Source: Ruegeria sp. PrR005 (GTDB lineage: Bacteria > Pseudomonadota > Alphaproteobacteria > Rhodobacterales > Rhodobacteraceae). Taken from it: a DNA stretch of 64,000 nt. A program made the translations under genes and the position numbers. The first letter of the stretch is position 1; every line of letters begins with the position of its first letter. The stretch is from the NCBI RefSeq assembly GCF_010500245.1, contig NZ_JAAGOX010000022.1:186001-250000 (forward strand). Direction: 5' to 3'. The notes beneath the pieces were generated by a model that saw only the letters and a program-made list of their open reading frames with translations, made no database searches and had not been told where the DNA came from. Positions 18,490 to 27,264 of this stretch are shown one piece after another.

Positions 18490-18630
18490 GAAAGTTCAGG
18501 AAGCTGTGCCAGTGGGCCAACAAGCTCGACCGGGGCGGATCACCGCCAAGGACTGCCTTGACCGGCGCCTGCCCTAGGTTCCGACACCTCTCTCCAATCC
18601 CTTTCTCGACACTGGACCACCTCCTTTGCT
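18490..18630 (-). ncRNA. Candidate structured leader or small RNA with 12-codon ORF
   Basis: Between yhhQ and arfB there is no long gene, but the minus strand holds an ordered set of signals. AAAGGAGG (18620-18627) is an unusually complete Shine-Dalgarno sequence, seven bases before a GTG at 18612 that opens a 12-codon frame (peptide MSRKGLERGVGT, stop at 18574). Then come two perfect hairpins, CAAGG-CAGT-CCTTG (18547-18560) and GGCGG-TGAT-CCGCC (18534-18547), and finally the terminator at 18464-18488. The order SD, short ORF, stacked hairpins, terminator, gene resembles a leader-peptide attenuator for arfB, but a free-standing sRNA or a tiny protein gene fits equally well. I do not recognise the RNA family. 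Confidence 0.35.
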
Positions 18631-18688
18631 TTGCTGTTGAACTTATCTTCAGCGTGCCACAGGAAGCGATTTGCGCCAAACGTTTTTT

Positions 18689-19339
18689 TCAGGCAGCGCC
18701 ACGGGTTGGCAAAAGATGCTGAACGATCAGGCGGAATGGCAACAGTGCGATCATCGCCAGCGACAGCTTGACCAGCCAGTCGGCAAAGGCGAGCGTCACC
18801 CATAACGGCGCGGGGGCGCCGCGATTCATGAAGGGGACCGCTTCCCAGGCCCAATTGATCGCGGCATCGGCATCCGGGCCGAAAACCGCGATGCTGGCCG
18901 AAAACGCGATTGTAAAGAACAGCGCTGTATCCAGCGCGGAGCCGACCAGGGTCGAGACCAGCGGTGCGCGCCACCAGCCGCCGCCGCGCAGCCGATTGAA
19001 CACTGCGACATCGGTCAGCTGCGCGATCAGGAACGCGGTGCCCGAGGCCACGGCGATGCGCAGCGGCACGGCGGCATAGGTGTATCCGTCGCCCTGCAAC
19101 ACGATCTGGCTACCGACCAGCGAACAGACAACGCCGGTGACGAACCCCGCGAACACCACGCGTCGTGCCGCCTCGGCCCCATAGACCCGGTTCATCACAT
19201 CGGTGACCAGAAACGCAAAGGGATAGGTAAACGCGCCCCAGGTCAGCAGGCCATCAAGGATCAGGAACTGGACGAGGATGTTCGAGGCCACAACGATAGT
19301 GGCCATGGCAAGAATGCCGGGAAGGTGTTTGCGGGTCAT
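18689..19339 (-). CDS. yhhQ: Queuosine precursor transporter (YhhQ/QPTR)
   Basis: Inner-membrane protein of 216 residues with about six hydrophobic helices. It carries the family signatures WGAFTYPFAFLVTDVMNRVYG near residues 34-54 and ASGTAFLIAQLTDVAVF near 98-114. YhhQ proteins import 7-deazaguanine precursors (preQ0/preQ1) used for queuosine modification of tRNA. The family is typical in length here. I looked for a preQ1 riboswitch in the 91 bp upstream and could not support one. A possible RNA element lies downstream, before arfB. Confidence 0.9.
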   Translation of the reverse strand: MTRKHLPGILAMATIVVASNILVQFLILDGLLTWGAFTYPFAFLVTDVMNRVYGAEAARRVVFAGFVTGVVCSLVGSQIVLQGDGYTYAAVPLRIAVASGTAFLIAQLTDVAVFNRLRGGGWWRAPLVSTLVGSALDTALFFTIAFSASIAVFGPDADAAINWAWEAVPFMNRGAPAPLWVTLAFADWLVKLSLAMIALLPFRLIVQHLLPTRGAA

Positions 19340-19430
19340 GTGTCAGGATCCGTTTTGGCAAGGGTGCGGCGACTTGGCCCGCTGAGTAGGGCGAGCAAGC
19401 GCGGCCTTTAGCCTGCGTGGGCGGTTCGAG

Positions 19431-20318
19431 TCAATCCGGCAGCCGATATTCGACGATCTCTGTGCGTTGCAGGAACAGGAAGTTGTCGTCCGAGATCATG
19501 GTGGCGCGCAGCTTTCCCTGCGCGTCGCGCCAGACCGACAGACCTTCGAGATTGTCATGGCGGCCCGTGCCGCTCTGAAACAGGGTTTCCTCGTTGCTGG
19601 CGCCCTGTTCCGTCACCGTCCAGCGCCGCAGGCGCGAGCGAAAGCCAAGCGTTCCGGCTTTCCGCTCCAGAACGTAAAGGAGGCCGTCCGGGCCAAAGTC
19701 GGCGGCGACGGGCAGGAAACCTCCGATCTGATCGAGGTGGAATACCGTGTCCCAGACCCGACCGTCCCAACGATAGACCGGGATCGTGCCATCGGCGGCC
19801 CGGCTGCTTTCGGGCATGGTGTAAAGGCGCCCTTTGGGGTCCATGGCCAGTGCCTCGAACGCGCCGTTCCTGGCCATGTGATCAAAGGCTTTGGGGCGAG
19901 ACAGCACCTCGGCCGGCCCGCCAATTCGGCGGTACCGGGCGACGCGTGCGATACCCTCGAAGGATATATAGAGGGAGCCATCGGGCGCGACGACCAGCCC
20001 CTCGCTGTCCCCGGCCCGACCGTTGAGCACCTTGTTCCGGCTCGATCTGACTTTGTGAACCTGGCCCGGCGTTACGCCCGAAATCCGCTCTCCATCCCGA
20101 CTGATCCGGGCTGTCAGGATCTTGGCGCGGTCCGACAAGACCGTCATCGACAGACCATCGTCACCGACTTCGATTGCCGAGAAACCACCAAACCAGGGAT
20201 CGGTTCTGTTCCAGGTAAAACTGTCCAGATGCTCGGCCTTGCCCCGGTTGATCGCCCGGGCAGGCAGCAGGGACAGCAATAGGGCGGCGCCTATTGCGAC
20301 CGCAAGACCGAGGCGCAT
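19431..20318 (-). CDS. Esterase-like activity of phytase family protein
   Basis: Secreted beta-propeller-like protein of about 295 residues (PF13449-type). The chosen start at 20318 opens a signal sequence (MRLGLAVAIGAALLLSLLPARA) and overlaps the end of mepA by 28 bp. An upstream in-frame ATG (20423) would put 35 polar residues before the signal. Family blocks include DSEGLVVAPDGSLYISFE, FEALAMDPKGRLYTMPE and NLEGLSVW, the repeated E-G/A-L motif that lines one face of the propeller. The proteins are usually exported; substrates are not known despite the name. Last gene of the MFS - mepA - phytase-like overlapping set. Confidence 0.8.
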   Translation of the reverse strand: MRLGLAVAIGAALLLSLLPARAINRGKAEHLDSFTWNRTDPWFGGFSAIEVGDDGLSMTVLSDRAKILTARISRDGERISGVTPGQVHKVRSSRNKVLNGRAGDSEGLVVAPDGSLYISFEGIARVARYRRIGGPAEVLSRPKAFDHMARNGAFEALAMDPKGRLYTMPESSRAADGTIPVYRWDGRVWDTVFHLDQIGGFLPVAADFGPDGLLYVLERKAGTLGFRSRLRRWTVTEQGASNEETLFQSGTGRHDNLEGLSVWRDAQGKLRATMISDDNFLFLQRTEIVEYRLPD

Positions 20319-21172
20319 TGCTTGGGCAGATCGGACAGAACGTATTCGCGGCGTTTCTTGGGCGGCGGGGCGTTTGGATCCCTTGGTTTGGGTGGTGGCG
20401 GGTTCAGAATGTTGTTCACCCATTCCTGTGCTTCAGCACAGCCGTCACCTTTGGGGGGCGCGTCCTGATCGGCACAGCCGGACGACCCTTTGGGACAATT
20501 CAGCCGGACATGGAAATGATAGTGATGCCCCCACCAGGGCCGGATCTTGCGCAGATAGGCGCGGTTTCCTTTTTCGTTGTTGCACATCCAGACCTTGGCG
20601 CCCGGAAAGACAAAGATCCGCGCCACCCGCTTGTCGCGGGCGGCTTCGCGGATGATGGCGTGATGCTGCGCGGTCCAGTTCGAATTTACATAGGCGCCCT
20701 CGGCCCGGCGCAGCGAGACCGAAGAGATCTTTTCGCGATGCGAGCCGGAAAGGCGTAGATTGTTGGCCGGCAGCATCCAGATGTCGATATCCAGCCCCAG
20801 TTGGTGGCTGCGATGCCCGGTCAGCATCGGGCCACCGCGCGGCTGGCTGATATCCCCGATATAGAGCCCGCTCCAGCCTCGCTGACCAGCGGCAAAGCCA
20901 CTGAGGTCCTTGATGAAGTCAATCGTTTCGGGGTGACCCCAGTTGCGATTGCGGCTGAGCCGCATCGCCTGCCAGGTTGGTCCGGTCTCTGGCAACTGCT
21001 CCAAGCCGGCGGCGCAACCCTTGGCATAGCTGCCATAGACGGCGGGTTTTTGCCGAGAGGCGGTCTTTTGCGCCCCGAACAACTCCTTGGCCAAGGGTTC
21101 GGCCTGAGCCTGTGAAACACCTAGAATCGGGCTCAACGCCAGAAGAAAAACGGCAATGATTTGAAAAAACAC
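20291..21172 (-). CDS. mepA: Penicillin-insensitive murein DD-endopeptidase MepA
   Basis: Periplasmic LAS-type zinc metallopeptidase of 293 residues that cuts D-alanyl-meso-diaminopimelyl crosslinks in peptidoglycan. Signal peptide MFFQIIAVFLLALSPILG ... AQA. Zinc and catalytic motifs are complete: GHRSHQLGLDIDIW (His and Asp ligands) and WWGHHYHFHVRL. Conserved cysteines occur in the C-terminal part (LNCPKGSSGCADQ). The start is a GTG at 21172 that overlaps the TAG stop of the transporter gene by one base (TAGTG), indicating coupled translation. The C terminus overlaps the phytase-like gene. Confidence 0.93.
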   Translation of the reverse strand: MFFQIIAVFLLALSPILGVSQAQAEPLAKELFGAQKTASRQKPAVYGSYAKGCAAGLEQLPETGPTWQAMRLSRNRNWGHPETIDFIKDLSGFAAGQRGWSGLYIGDISQPRGGPMLTGHRSHQLGLDIDIWMLPANNLRLSGSHREKISSVSLRRAEGAYVNSNWTAQHHAIIREAARDKRVARIFVFPGAKVWMCNNEKGNRAYLRKIRPWWGHHYHFHVRLNCPKGSSGCADQDAPPKGDGCAEAQEWVNNILNPPPPKPRDPNAPPPKKRREYVLSDLPKQCASVLRSQ

Positions 21173-22542
21173 TATTTCTGGTCCCCTTTAGGATTCACCC
21201 AAATCAACAGTATCAACCCCAGAATAAACAAGCCCACGACCGGTGAAACCCCCAAGCGGGCAGATCCGGTCGCCGCCGTGGCCGCCCCAATCAATGCGGG
21301 CGCCAAGAAGGCGGTGGCCCGACCCGACAGGCCGTAAAGACCGAAGCTTTCGGTCGGGGTTTCGGGATTGGTATGGCGCACCATCAGCGACCGACTGGCC
21401 GCCTGCACGATGCCGCCGAACCCGCCGATCAGGACACCGCAGAAGAAGAAGACGTAATCAGGCAGGCTCGACCCTTGGGCGAGAGGGATGCCAAAGATCT
21501 GGGTCCGATCCATCCCGACGATGGTGGCGCAAACCAGGATCAGCACCAGGATCGAGCCGACGATGACCGGTTTCGGCCCCAGCCTGCGATCCGCCAGCCC
21601 ACCCAGCCAGCTGAACACCGCGGCCGAGATGGCCGCGATGATGCCAAAGACACCGATCATAGTGATCTCCCAGCCCAGCACCAACCGGGCATAGACCCCG
21701 CCGAAACCGTAGAGACCGTTGAGCGCGTCGCGATAGAACATGGAAGAGGCGAGATAGCTGGCCAGGCTGCCCCGGTGGCGCAGGTTCCTGACCGATTGCA
21801 CGACCAGTGCGACCGCCTGACCGAAACTGCCGCGCCGGCCGCTGCCGGCGGGTTCGCGCACCCACAGGAAATAGGGGATCATGAAGATGACGAACCAGAG
21901 CGCGGTGAACGGACCAACGGCGCGTGTCCCCTCGCGGGTCGCCGGGTCGAGCCCCAGTATAGGATCGAGGCCGATCAGCGTCTTGCCATTGCCCTGCTCG
22001 ACAAAGAGCAGCAGCATGATGAACAGGGCCACCACGCCGCCGAGATAGCCAAAGGCAAAGCCCGAGCCCGATATCTGGCCCACCTCCTCTTTGGTGCCGA
22101 GAGAGGGGAGCTGCGCATTGATGAAAATCAGCGCATATTCGGCGCCGATGAAACCGATGCCGAAACTGGCCATCATCCACCACAGGTTGCCACCGGTTGG
22201 ATCCATGTACCAAAGGCCCCAGGCACCCACGACATACATTCCGCAGAACATGGTGATCCAGGTCATGCGGCGGCCCGAGATATCGGCCATCGCCCCCAGG
22301 AAAGGCGCGCCGAAACCGATGATCAGCCCCGTGATGGTCAGGCATTGCGACCATACCACCTGCGCCTGCGCCTTGGCGGCTTCGGTCTCCATGCCTTGGC
22401 CCATGAAGAAATCGGCCGCAACCGCAGCGAAGAACGGGCTGAAAACGAATGTGACCAGCAGCGTATGGTAAGGCTGGCTGGCCCAGTCAAAGAAGTACCA
22501 GCCCCAGATCCGCTTGCGCGCCGAAATCGTTGCCATTTCCAT
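21172..22542 (-). CDS. MFS transporter, UMF1/Atg22-like
   Basis: A 456-residue inner-membrane protein with about 12 predicted helices. N-terminal RIWGWYFFDWASQPYHTL is the signature of the UMF1 (vacuole effluxer Atg22-like) branch of the major facilitator superfamily, followed by the loop motif GAMADISGRR. Bacterial members are uncharacterised for substrate; amino acid export is suggested only by the fungal relatives. The start is either 22542 or the ATG at 22536. It is coupled to mepA by a one-base stop/start overlap. Confidence 0.85.
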   Translation of the reverse strand: MEMATISARKRIWGWYFFDWASQPYHTLLVTFVFSPFFAAVAADFFMGQGMETEAAKAQAQVVWSQCLTITGLIIGFGAPFLGAMADISGRRMTWITMFCGMYVVGAWGLWYMDPTGGNLWWMMASFGIGFIGAEYALIFINAQLPSLGTKEEVGQISGSGFAFGYLGGVVALFIMLLLFVEQGNGKTLIGLDPILGLDPATREGTRAVGPFTALWFVIFMIPYFLWVREPAGSGRRGSFGQAVALVVQSVRNLRHRGSLASYLASSMFYRDALNGLYGFGGVYARLVLGWEITMIGVFGIIAAISAAVFSWLGGLADRRLGPKPVIVGSILVLILVCATIVGMDRTQIFGIPLAQGSSLPDYVFFFCGVLIGGFGGIVQAASRSLMVRHTNPETPTESFGLYGLSGRATAFLAPALIGAATAATGSARLGVSPVVGLFILGLILLIWVNPKGDQK

Positions 22543-22664
22543 CCCCCTGCCTCTTTTCTTGGTTATGGCTGGCGCTCTGGCGGTTAGGCAAGTGTTTCCT
22601 TGGGACTTGCGTCTTTGGCTTGCTGCTCTTAGGTCTCATGTCGGTCGGCAAACAAGGGGGCCCC

Positions 22665-22952
22665 ATGCAGTCGCTGTTTCAAATCCTGATGCTGATCCTG
22701 GACGTGATCTGGTTCTTTATCCTGGCGCATGTGATCATGAGCTGGTTGATCAATTTCCAGGTGCTGAACATGCGCCAGCAACTGGTCGCGCAAATCTGGT
22801 ACGGGCTGAACCGGGTTCTGGAGCCGATCTATGGACCGATCCGGCGTATCCTGCCGCCGATGGGTGGGCTGGACCTGACGCCGCTGGTCGTGCTGTTGGC
22901 GATCATGGCGCTGCGGATCGTGCTGATCAACAACGCAGCCCTGTTTTACTGA
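22665..22952 (+). CDS. YggT family membrane protein
   Basis: Small integral membrane protein of 95 residues with two hydrophobic helices (residues 3-27 and 68-88). It has the family signature around LEPIYGPIRRILPPMGGLDLTP between them. YggT/Ycf19 proteins are linked to membrane organisation and osmotic shock survival, but the mechanism is unclear. The start at 22665 is selected because it begins MQSLFQILM like relatives; upstream in-frame codons lack homology. A hairpin follows the stop at 22962-22976. Confidence 0.88.
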   Translation: MQSLFQILMLILDVIWFFILAHVIMSWLINFQVLNMRQQLVAQIWYGLNRVLEPIYGPIRRILPPMGGLDLTPLVVLLAIMALRIVLINNAALFY

Positions 22953-22961
22953 CTGGCAATA

Positions 22962-22976
22962 GGGGGCGCTGCCCCC
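22962..22976 (+). terminator. Short GC-rich hairpin after the YggT gene
   Basis: gggggc (22962-22967) and gccccc (22971-22976) pair perfectly around a 3-nt loop, nine bases after the YggT stop. There is no clear T run, so termination efficiency is doubtful. It is the front part of a composite intergenic repeat that continues to about 23033. Confidence 0.45.
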
Positions 22977-22998
22977 ACCCCCTGCGGCCGTTCCGCCG

Positions 22999-23033
22999 GA
23001 GTATTGTGGCCAGAAAGAAGCAGGGTTGTTTCC
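22999..23033 (+). repeat. Dispersed intergenic repeat, copy 1
   Basis: The block gagtattgtggccagaaag and the following aagcagggttgtttcc recur almost unchanged at 61579-61614. I associate this kind of sequence (gagtatt...ccagaaagaag, often after a GGGGGC hairpin) with intergenic regions in Rhodobacteraceae. Function unknown. Confidence 0.6.
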
Positions 23034-23099
23034 GGCTTTTGGCCCCGTGTATGCTGTCGGAAACGAGCTGACAGACAAGATAGAACGGGCCCCTTCCAC

Positions 23100-25139
23100 A
23101 TGTTCGACGCCGCGCCCCTGCTGCGAGATGTCTTTGGATTCGACGCGTTCCGTCCAGGGCAGGAAGAGATCGCCCGTGCCGTGGCCGAGGGCGAGAACGT
23201 GCTGGCGATCATGCCGACGGGGGGCGGCAAATCGCTTTGCTTCCAACTGCCGGCACTGATGCGTGAGGGGGTGACGGTGGTGATCTCGCCGCTGATCGCC
23301 CTGATGCGTGATCAGGTGCGCGGCCTGCAAGAGGCGGGTGTCGAGGCGGGCGCTTTGACCTCGGGCAATACGTCTGAGGAGACCGAGGCGGTCTGGCAGG
23401 CGCTGGAGGCGGGGCGGCTGAAGCTGCTTTACATGGCCCCCGAACGGCTCGCCTCGGGCGCGGCGATGGGGATGCTGCGGCGGATCGGGGTCAGCCTGAT
23501 CGCGGTGGACGAGGCCCATTGCGTCAGCCAGTGGGGCCATGATTTCCGTCCCGACTACCTTCGCATCGGCGAGTTGCGCCGGGCGCTGGGCGTGCCGCTG
23601 GCCGCCTTTACCGCCACGGCGGATGCCGAGACCCAGGCCGAGATCGTTGCGAAACTGTTCGATGGCGAGGAACCGCGCAGTTTCCTGCGCGGGTTCGACC
23701 GGCCCAATATCCACCTGGCCTTTGCCGCCAAGGACAGCCCGCGCCGTCAGATCCTGGATTTCGCGGGCGCCCGGCGCGGCCAGTCGGGCATTGTCTATTG
23801 CGGCACCCGCGCCAAGACCGAGTCACTGGCGCAGGCCCTGCGCGCGGACGGCCACAGCGCCTGTCATTATCACGGCGGCATGGAGGCCGAGGATCGCCGC
23901 ATCGTCGAGACCCGCTTTGCCCGCGAGGACGGGCTGATCGTTGTGGCGACAGTCGCCTTTGGTATGGGCATCGACAAGCCCGATATCCGCTGGGTCGCCC
24001 ATGCCGATCTGCCGAAATCCATCGAGGCCTATTATCAGGAAATCGGCCGTGCGGGCCGAGATGGCGGGCCAGCCGAAACACTGACCCTGTTCGGCCCCGA
24101 CGACATCCGCCTGCGCCGCAGCCAGATCGACGAGGGTCTGGCTCCGCCCGAGCGCCGCGCCGCCGATCATGCCCGGCTGAACGCGCTTCTGGGTCTGGCC
24201 GAGGCGCTGATCTGCCGCCGCCAGACCCTGCTGGCTTACTTTGGCGAGACCGAGGTCACTTGCGGTAAATGCGATCTGTGTGACAGCCCGGCTGAGCGCT
24301 TTGACGGTACCACCGCGGTGCGCATGGCCCTGTCGGCGATGCTGCGAACCGAGGAATGGTTCGGCGCCACCCATCTGATCGACATCCTGCTGGGCAACCA
24401 GACCGACAAGATCCGCGAACGCCGCCATGACCAGTTGCCCACCTATGGCGTTGGCACCGAATGGAACCGCGCCCAGTGGCAGGCGATCTTTCGCCAGATG
24501 ATGGGCCGCGACCTGGTGCGTCCCGATCCCGAACGCCATGGCGCGTTGCGGATGACCGAGGCGGCGCTACCGATCCTGCGCGGCGAGACCGGGATCGAGC
24601 TGCGCAAGGATACGGTGCGCAAGGCGGCGCGGCGTCCGGCGGTCAAGGCCATGGTCAATGACGAGGACGCGCCGCTGCTGTCGGCCCTCAAGGCCAAGCG
24701 CCGCGCGCTGGCCGAGGCGGCACGGGTCCCGGCCTATGTGATCTTTCCCGACCGCACCCTGATCGAGATGGCCGAGAAGCGCCCCGCATCGCTGGACCAG
24801 ATGGCTCGTATTGGCGGCATCGGCGCAAAAAAGTTGGAGCGCTATGGCGCCATGTTTCTGGAGGTGGTGAGCGGCGCGGCCGAGGCGCTACATCCTGCCC
24901 GCCGTAAACTGGCCGGGCGTGGGACCGGCAACATCTATGACCGGCTTCTGGCGGTACAGGCCGATCTGGCGCGCGGCCCTGACGGGATCGACAAGCCGCT
25001 CAGCTGTTCGGCGGCGCAACTGGCCAAGGTGGCACAGATGCGGCCCGACGACCGGCGCGGGCTGGAAACGCTGTTGGGTGATCGACGCTGGGAACGATTT
25101 GGTGAGGCCTTTCTGGACGTGCTCGGCCAGGCGTCCTAG
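23100..25139 (+). CDS. recQ: ATP-dependent DNA helicase RecQ
   Basis: A 679-residue superfamily 2 DNA helicase acting in recombination and fork repair. It has FRPGQEEI, Walker A MPTGGGKSLCFQLP, the RecQ-specific DEAHC box followed by SQWGHDFRPDY, motif VI QEIGRAGRDG, and a zinc-binding cysteine set in the RecQ-Ct region (CRRQTL ... CGKCDLC). A winged-helix region follows, and a C-terminal HRDC domain contains RPASLDQMARIGGIGAKKLERYG. The start at 23100 begins MFDAAPLLRDVFGFDAFRPG as in relatives; 32 further open codons upstream overlap the intergenic repeat and are not used. yaaA follows 33 bp downstream on the same strand. Confidence 0.95.
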   Translation: MFDAAPLLRDVFGFDAFRPGQEEIARAVAEGENVLAIMPTGGGKSLCFQLPALMREGVTVVISPLIALMRDQVRGLQEAGVEAGALTSGNTSEETEAVWQALEAGRLKLLYMAPERLASGAAMGMLRRIGVSLIAVDEAHCVSQWGHDFRPDYLRIGELRRALGVPLAAFTATADAETQAEIVAKLFDGEEPRSFLRGFDRPNIHLAFAAKDSPRRQILDFAGARRGQSGIVYCGTRAKTESLAQALRADGHSACHYHGGMEAEDRRIVETRFAREDGLIVVATVAFGMGIDKPDIRWVAHADLPKSIEAYYQEIGRAGRDGGPAETLTLFGPDDIRLRRSQIDEGLAPPERRAADHARLNALLGLAEALICRRQTLLAYFGETEVTCGKCDLCDSPAERFDGTTAVRMALSAMLRTEEWFGATHLIDILLGNQTDKIRERRHDQLPTYGVGTEWNRAQWQAIFRQMMGRDLVRPDPERHGALRMTEAALPILRGETGIELRKDTVRKAARRPAVKAMVNDEDAPLLSALKAKRRALAEAARVPAYVIFPDRTLIEMAEKRPASLDQMARIGGIGAKKLERYGAMFLEVVSGAAEALHPARRKLAGRGTGNIYDRLLAVQADLARGPDGIDKPLSCSAAQLAKVAQMRPDDRRGLETLLGDRRWERFGEAFLDVLGQAS

Positions 25140-25172
25140 ATACGGTCGGAACCAAGGACGAGGGGGCAGGAC

Positions 25173-25943
25173 ATGCTGGTGGTGATCTCTCCGGCCAAGC
25201 GGCTGGATTGGGCGGAACGTGACATTGCGGCGACTGAACCCGCCTTTCAGGACGATGCGGTGCGGCTGGCCAAGACCGCGCGCAACCTGACGCTCGGCGA
25301 TCTCAAGAAACTGATGGGGCTGAGCGACGATCTGGCCCGGCTCAACCGCGACCGGTTCCGCGAATTCGCCGATACGCCAAGCGCTGATGTGACCCGCCCT
25401 GCCGCGCTGGCCTTTGCCGGGGACACCTATCAGGGGCTCGAGGCGGCCTCGCTCGATCCCGAAGAGATGGAATGGGCGCAGCAGCATCTGCGCATCCTGT
25501 CGGGGCTTTACGGCCTGTTGCGCCCGCTGGATGCGATCCAGGCCTATCGGCTGGAAATGGGCAGCCGGTTGAAGACGCGGCGGGGCACATCACTCTATGA
25601 CTATTGGGGTGACCAGCTGTCCAGAACGCTGAACGCGCAGGCCGATGAGATCGGCACCGACGTGTTGGTCAACTGCGCCAGCCAGGAATATTTCGGCGCC
25701 GTGGATCCCAAGGCGCTGAAACTGCGGGTGATCACGCCGGTGTTCATGGAGGACAAGGGCGGCGCGCCCAAGATCGTGAGTTTCTACGCCAAGAAGGCGC
25801 GTGGGGCGATGGCCCGCTATATCGTGCAACGCCGCCTGACCGATCCACAGGCGCTGAGCGAATTCGACAGCGGCGGATACCAGTATAGCGCGGAGCTGTC
25901 CGAACCCGACAAGCCGGTTTTCCTGCGCCCCTATCAGGGCTGA
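25173..25943 (+). CDS. yaaA: Peroxide stress protein YaaA
   Basis: Cytoplasmic protein of 256 residues of the YaaA/DUF328 family. It opens with MLVVISPAKRLDW, has GLYGLLRPLD near residue 110 and INCASQEY-type block (VNCASQEYF) near 170, ending with FLRPYQG. In E. coli YaaA lowers intracellular free iron during peroxide stress and binds DNA. A GAGGGGGCAGG ribosome site precedes the ATG. The 33-bp spacing after recQ suggests cotranscription, pairing two DNA-damage-protection functions. Confidence 0.93.
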   Translation: MLVVISPAKRLDWAERDIAATEPAFQDDAVRLAKTARNLTLGDLKKLMGLSDDLARLNRDRFREFADTPSADVTRPAALAFAGDTYQGLEAASLDPEEMEWAQQHLRILSGLYGLLRPLDAIQAYRLEMGSRLKTRRGTSLYDYWGDQLSRTLNAQADEIGTDVLVNCASQEYFGAVDPKALKLRVITPVFMEDKGGAPKIVSFYAKKARGAMARYIVQRRLTDPQALSEFDSGGYQYSAELSEPDKPVFLRPYQG

Positions 25944-26004
25944 TTTTCTCTCGACCTCTTGCGCGGCGCCGGGCAGTCTGTCGCCACGAGAGAGGGAGAA
26001 GTCC

Positions 26005-27264
26005 ATGACCGTATTGATCGCCGGCGCCGGTATTGCGGGGCTCAGCCTGGGGCTGACACTACATCAGATCGGGGTGCCCTTCCGCATCTACGAGGCGACG
26101 GCGGTGCTGCGCCCGATGGGGGTGGGGATCAACCTGCAACCCAATGCGGTGCGCGAGCTGCTCGACATGGGGCTGGAAGCGGAGCTGGACCGGATCGGGG
26201 TGCGGACGCGCCAACTGGGGTTCTATTCGAAACTGGGCAAGACCATCTGGGAAGAACCGCGTGGCACCTGGGCGGGTTATGCCTGGCCGCAATATTCGGT
26301 GCATCGCGGCGCTTTGCAGATGATGTTGTATGACGCGCTGGTTGCACGCGCCGGGGCGGATTGCGTAGTGACGGGCGCCCGCGCGGCGGGGTTCGAAACC
26401 GGGTCCGAGGGTGCGGCTCTGATCCTGAGTGACGGACGCAGGGCTGAAGGGCGGTTGTTGATCGCCGCCGATGGTATCCATTCGGCGCTGAGGGCGCAGA
26501 TGTACCCGGACGAGGGCGAGCCGATTTGGAACGGGCGCGTCTTGTGGCGTGCCACCACCCGGGCGCCCGCCTATTTAGGCGGCGGCGCCATGGCGATGAT
26601 CGGGCATGACGATCTGCGTCTTGTATCCTATCCGATTTCGGACCCGGACAGCGACGGCATGGTCGAAATGAACTGGATCGCCGAGAAACGCTTTCCCCTC
26701 GATGCCACGTGGAAGAAAGAAGATTGGAACCGTGCCGCCGATATCGCAGACTTCCTGCCGGATTTCGCCGATTGGCAGTTCGACTGGATCGACGTTCCCG
26801 CGCTGATCCAAGGGGCCGAGGTGGTCTATGAATACCCGATGGTCGACCGCGACCCGCTGCCCCTTTGGACGGACGGGTCGGTGACCCTGATGGGTGATGC
26901 GGCGCATCCCACCTATCCGGTGGGGTCGAACGGGGCCAGCCAGGCGATTCTGGATGCGCGCATCATCGGTGCCCGTCTGCTGGAGCATGGGATTACGCCC
27001 AAGGCTCTGGCGGCATACGAGGCCGAGGTCCGCCCGGTGACCACCGCCGTTGGCCAGGCCAATCGTGCGGGAGGCGGCCCGGACGGGGTGCTGCAACGGG
27101 TCGAGGATCTGTGCGGTGGGGATTTCGACGATATCGATACGGTGATCCCCAGCGCCGAACTGGCCGCGCATGCGGCCAGGTACAAATCCATCGCCGGGTT
27201 CTCGATAGAAGAGCTGAATGCGCGCCCCCGGACCATCGCCGAAGGCGCACGGGTTTCAACCTAG
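26005..27264 (+). CDS. FAD-dependent monooxygenase (PhzS/UbiH-like)
   Basis: Group A flavoprotein monooxygenase of 419 residues. It shows an N-terminal [10 protein letters not shown] dinucleotide motif, an acidic residue in YEAT for FAD ribose binding, the DG motif region [10 protein letters not shown], and [22 protein letters not shown] near residues 300-320. The family hydroxylates aromatic or heteroaromatic rings with NAD(P)H and O2; relatives annotated as 5-methylphenazine-1-carboxylate monooxygenase share this layout, but no phenazine genes are nearby, so substrate is unknown. The gene ends overlapping the convergent glpK stop by four bases. Confidence 0.87.
   Translation: MTVLIAGAGIAGLSLGLTLHQIGVPFRIYEATAVLRPMGVGINLQPNAVRELLDMGLEAELDRIGVRTRQLGFYSKLGKTIWEEPRGTWAGYAWPQYSVHRGALQMMLYDALVARAGADCVVTGARAAGFETGSEGAALILSDGRRAEGRLLIAADGIHSALRAQMYPDEGEPIWNGRVLWRATTRAPAYLGGGAMAMIGHDDLRLVSYPISDPDSDGMVEMNWIAEKRFPLDATWKKEDWNRAADIADFLPDFADWQFDWIDVPALIQGAEVVYEYPMVDRDPLPLWTDGSVTLMGDAAHPTYPVGSNGASQAILDARIIGARLLEHGITPKALAAYEAEVRPVTTAVGQANRAGGGPDGVLQRVEDLCGGDFDDIDTVIPSAELAAHAARYKSIAGFSIEELNARPRTIAEGARVST

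Noticed and set aside
19340-19430. Possible tRNA or preQ1 riboswitch upstream of yhhQ
   Set aside because: A ggttcgagtc T-loop-like string is present but the arms do not pair into a cloverleaf, and no preQ1 aptamer consensus could be aligned.
23004-23099. N-terminal extension of RecQ by 32 codons
   Set aside because: The extension lies over the dispersed repeat and lacks RecQ homology; the start at 23100 matches the family.
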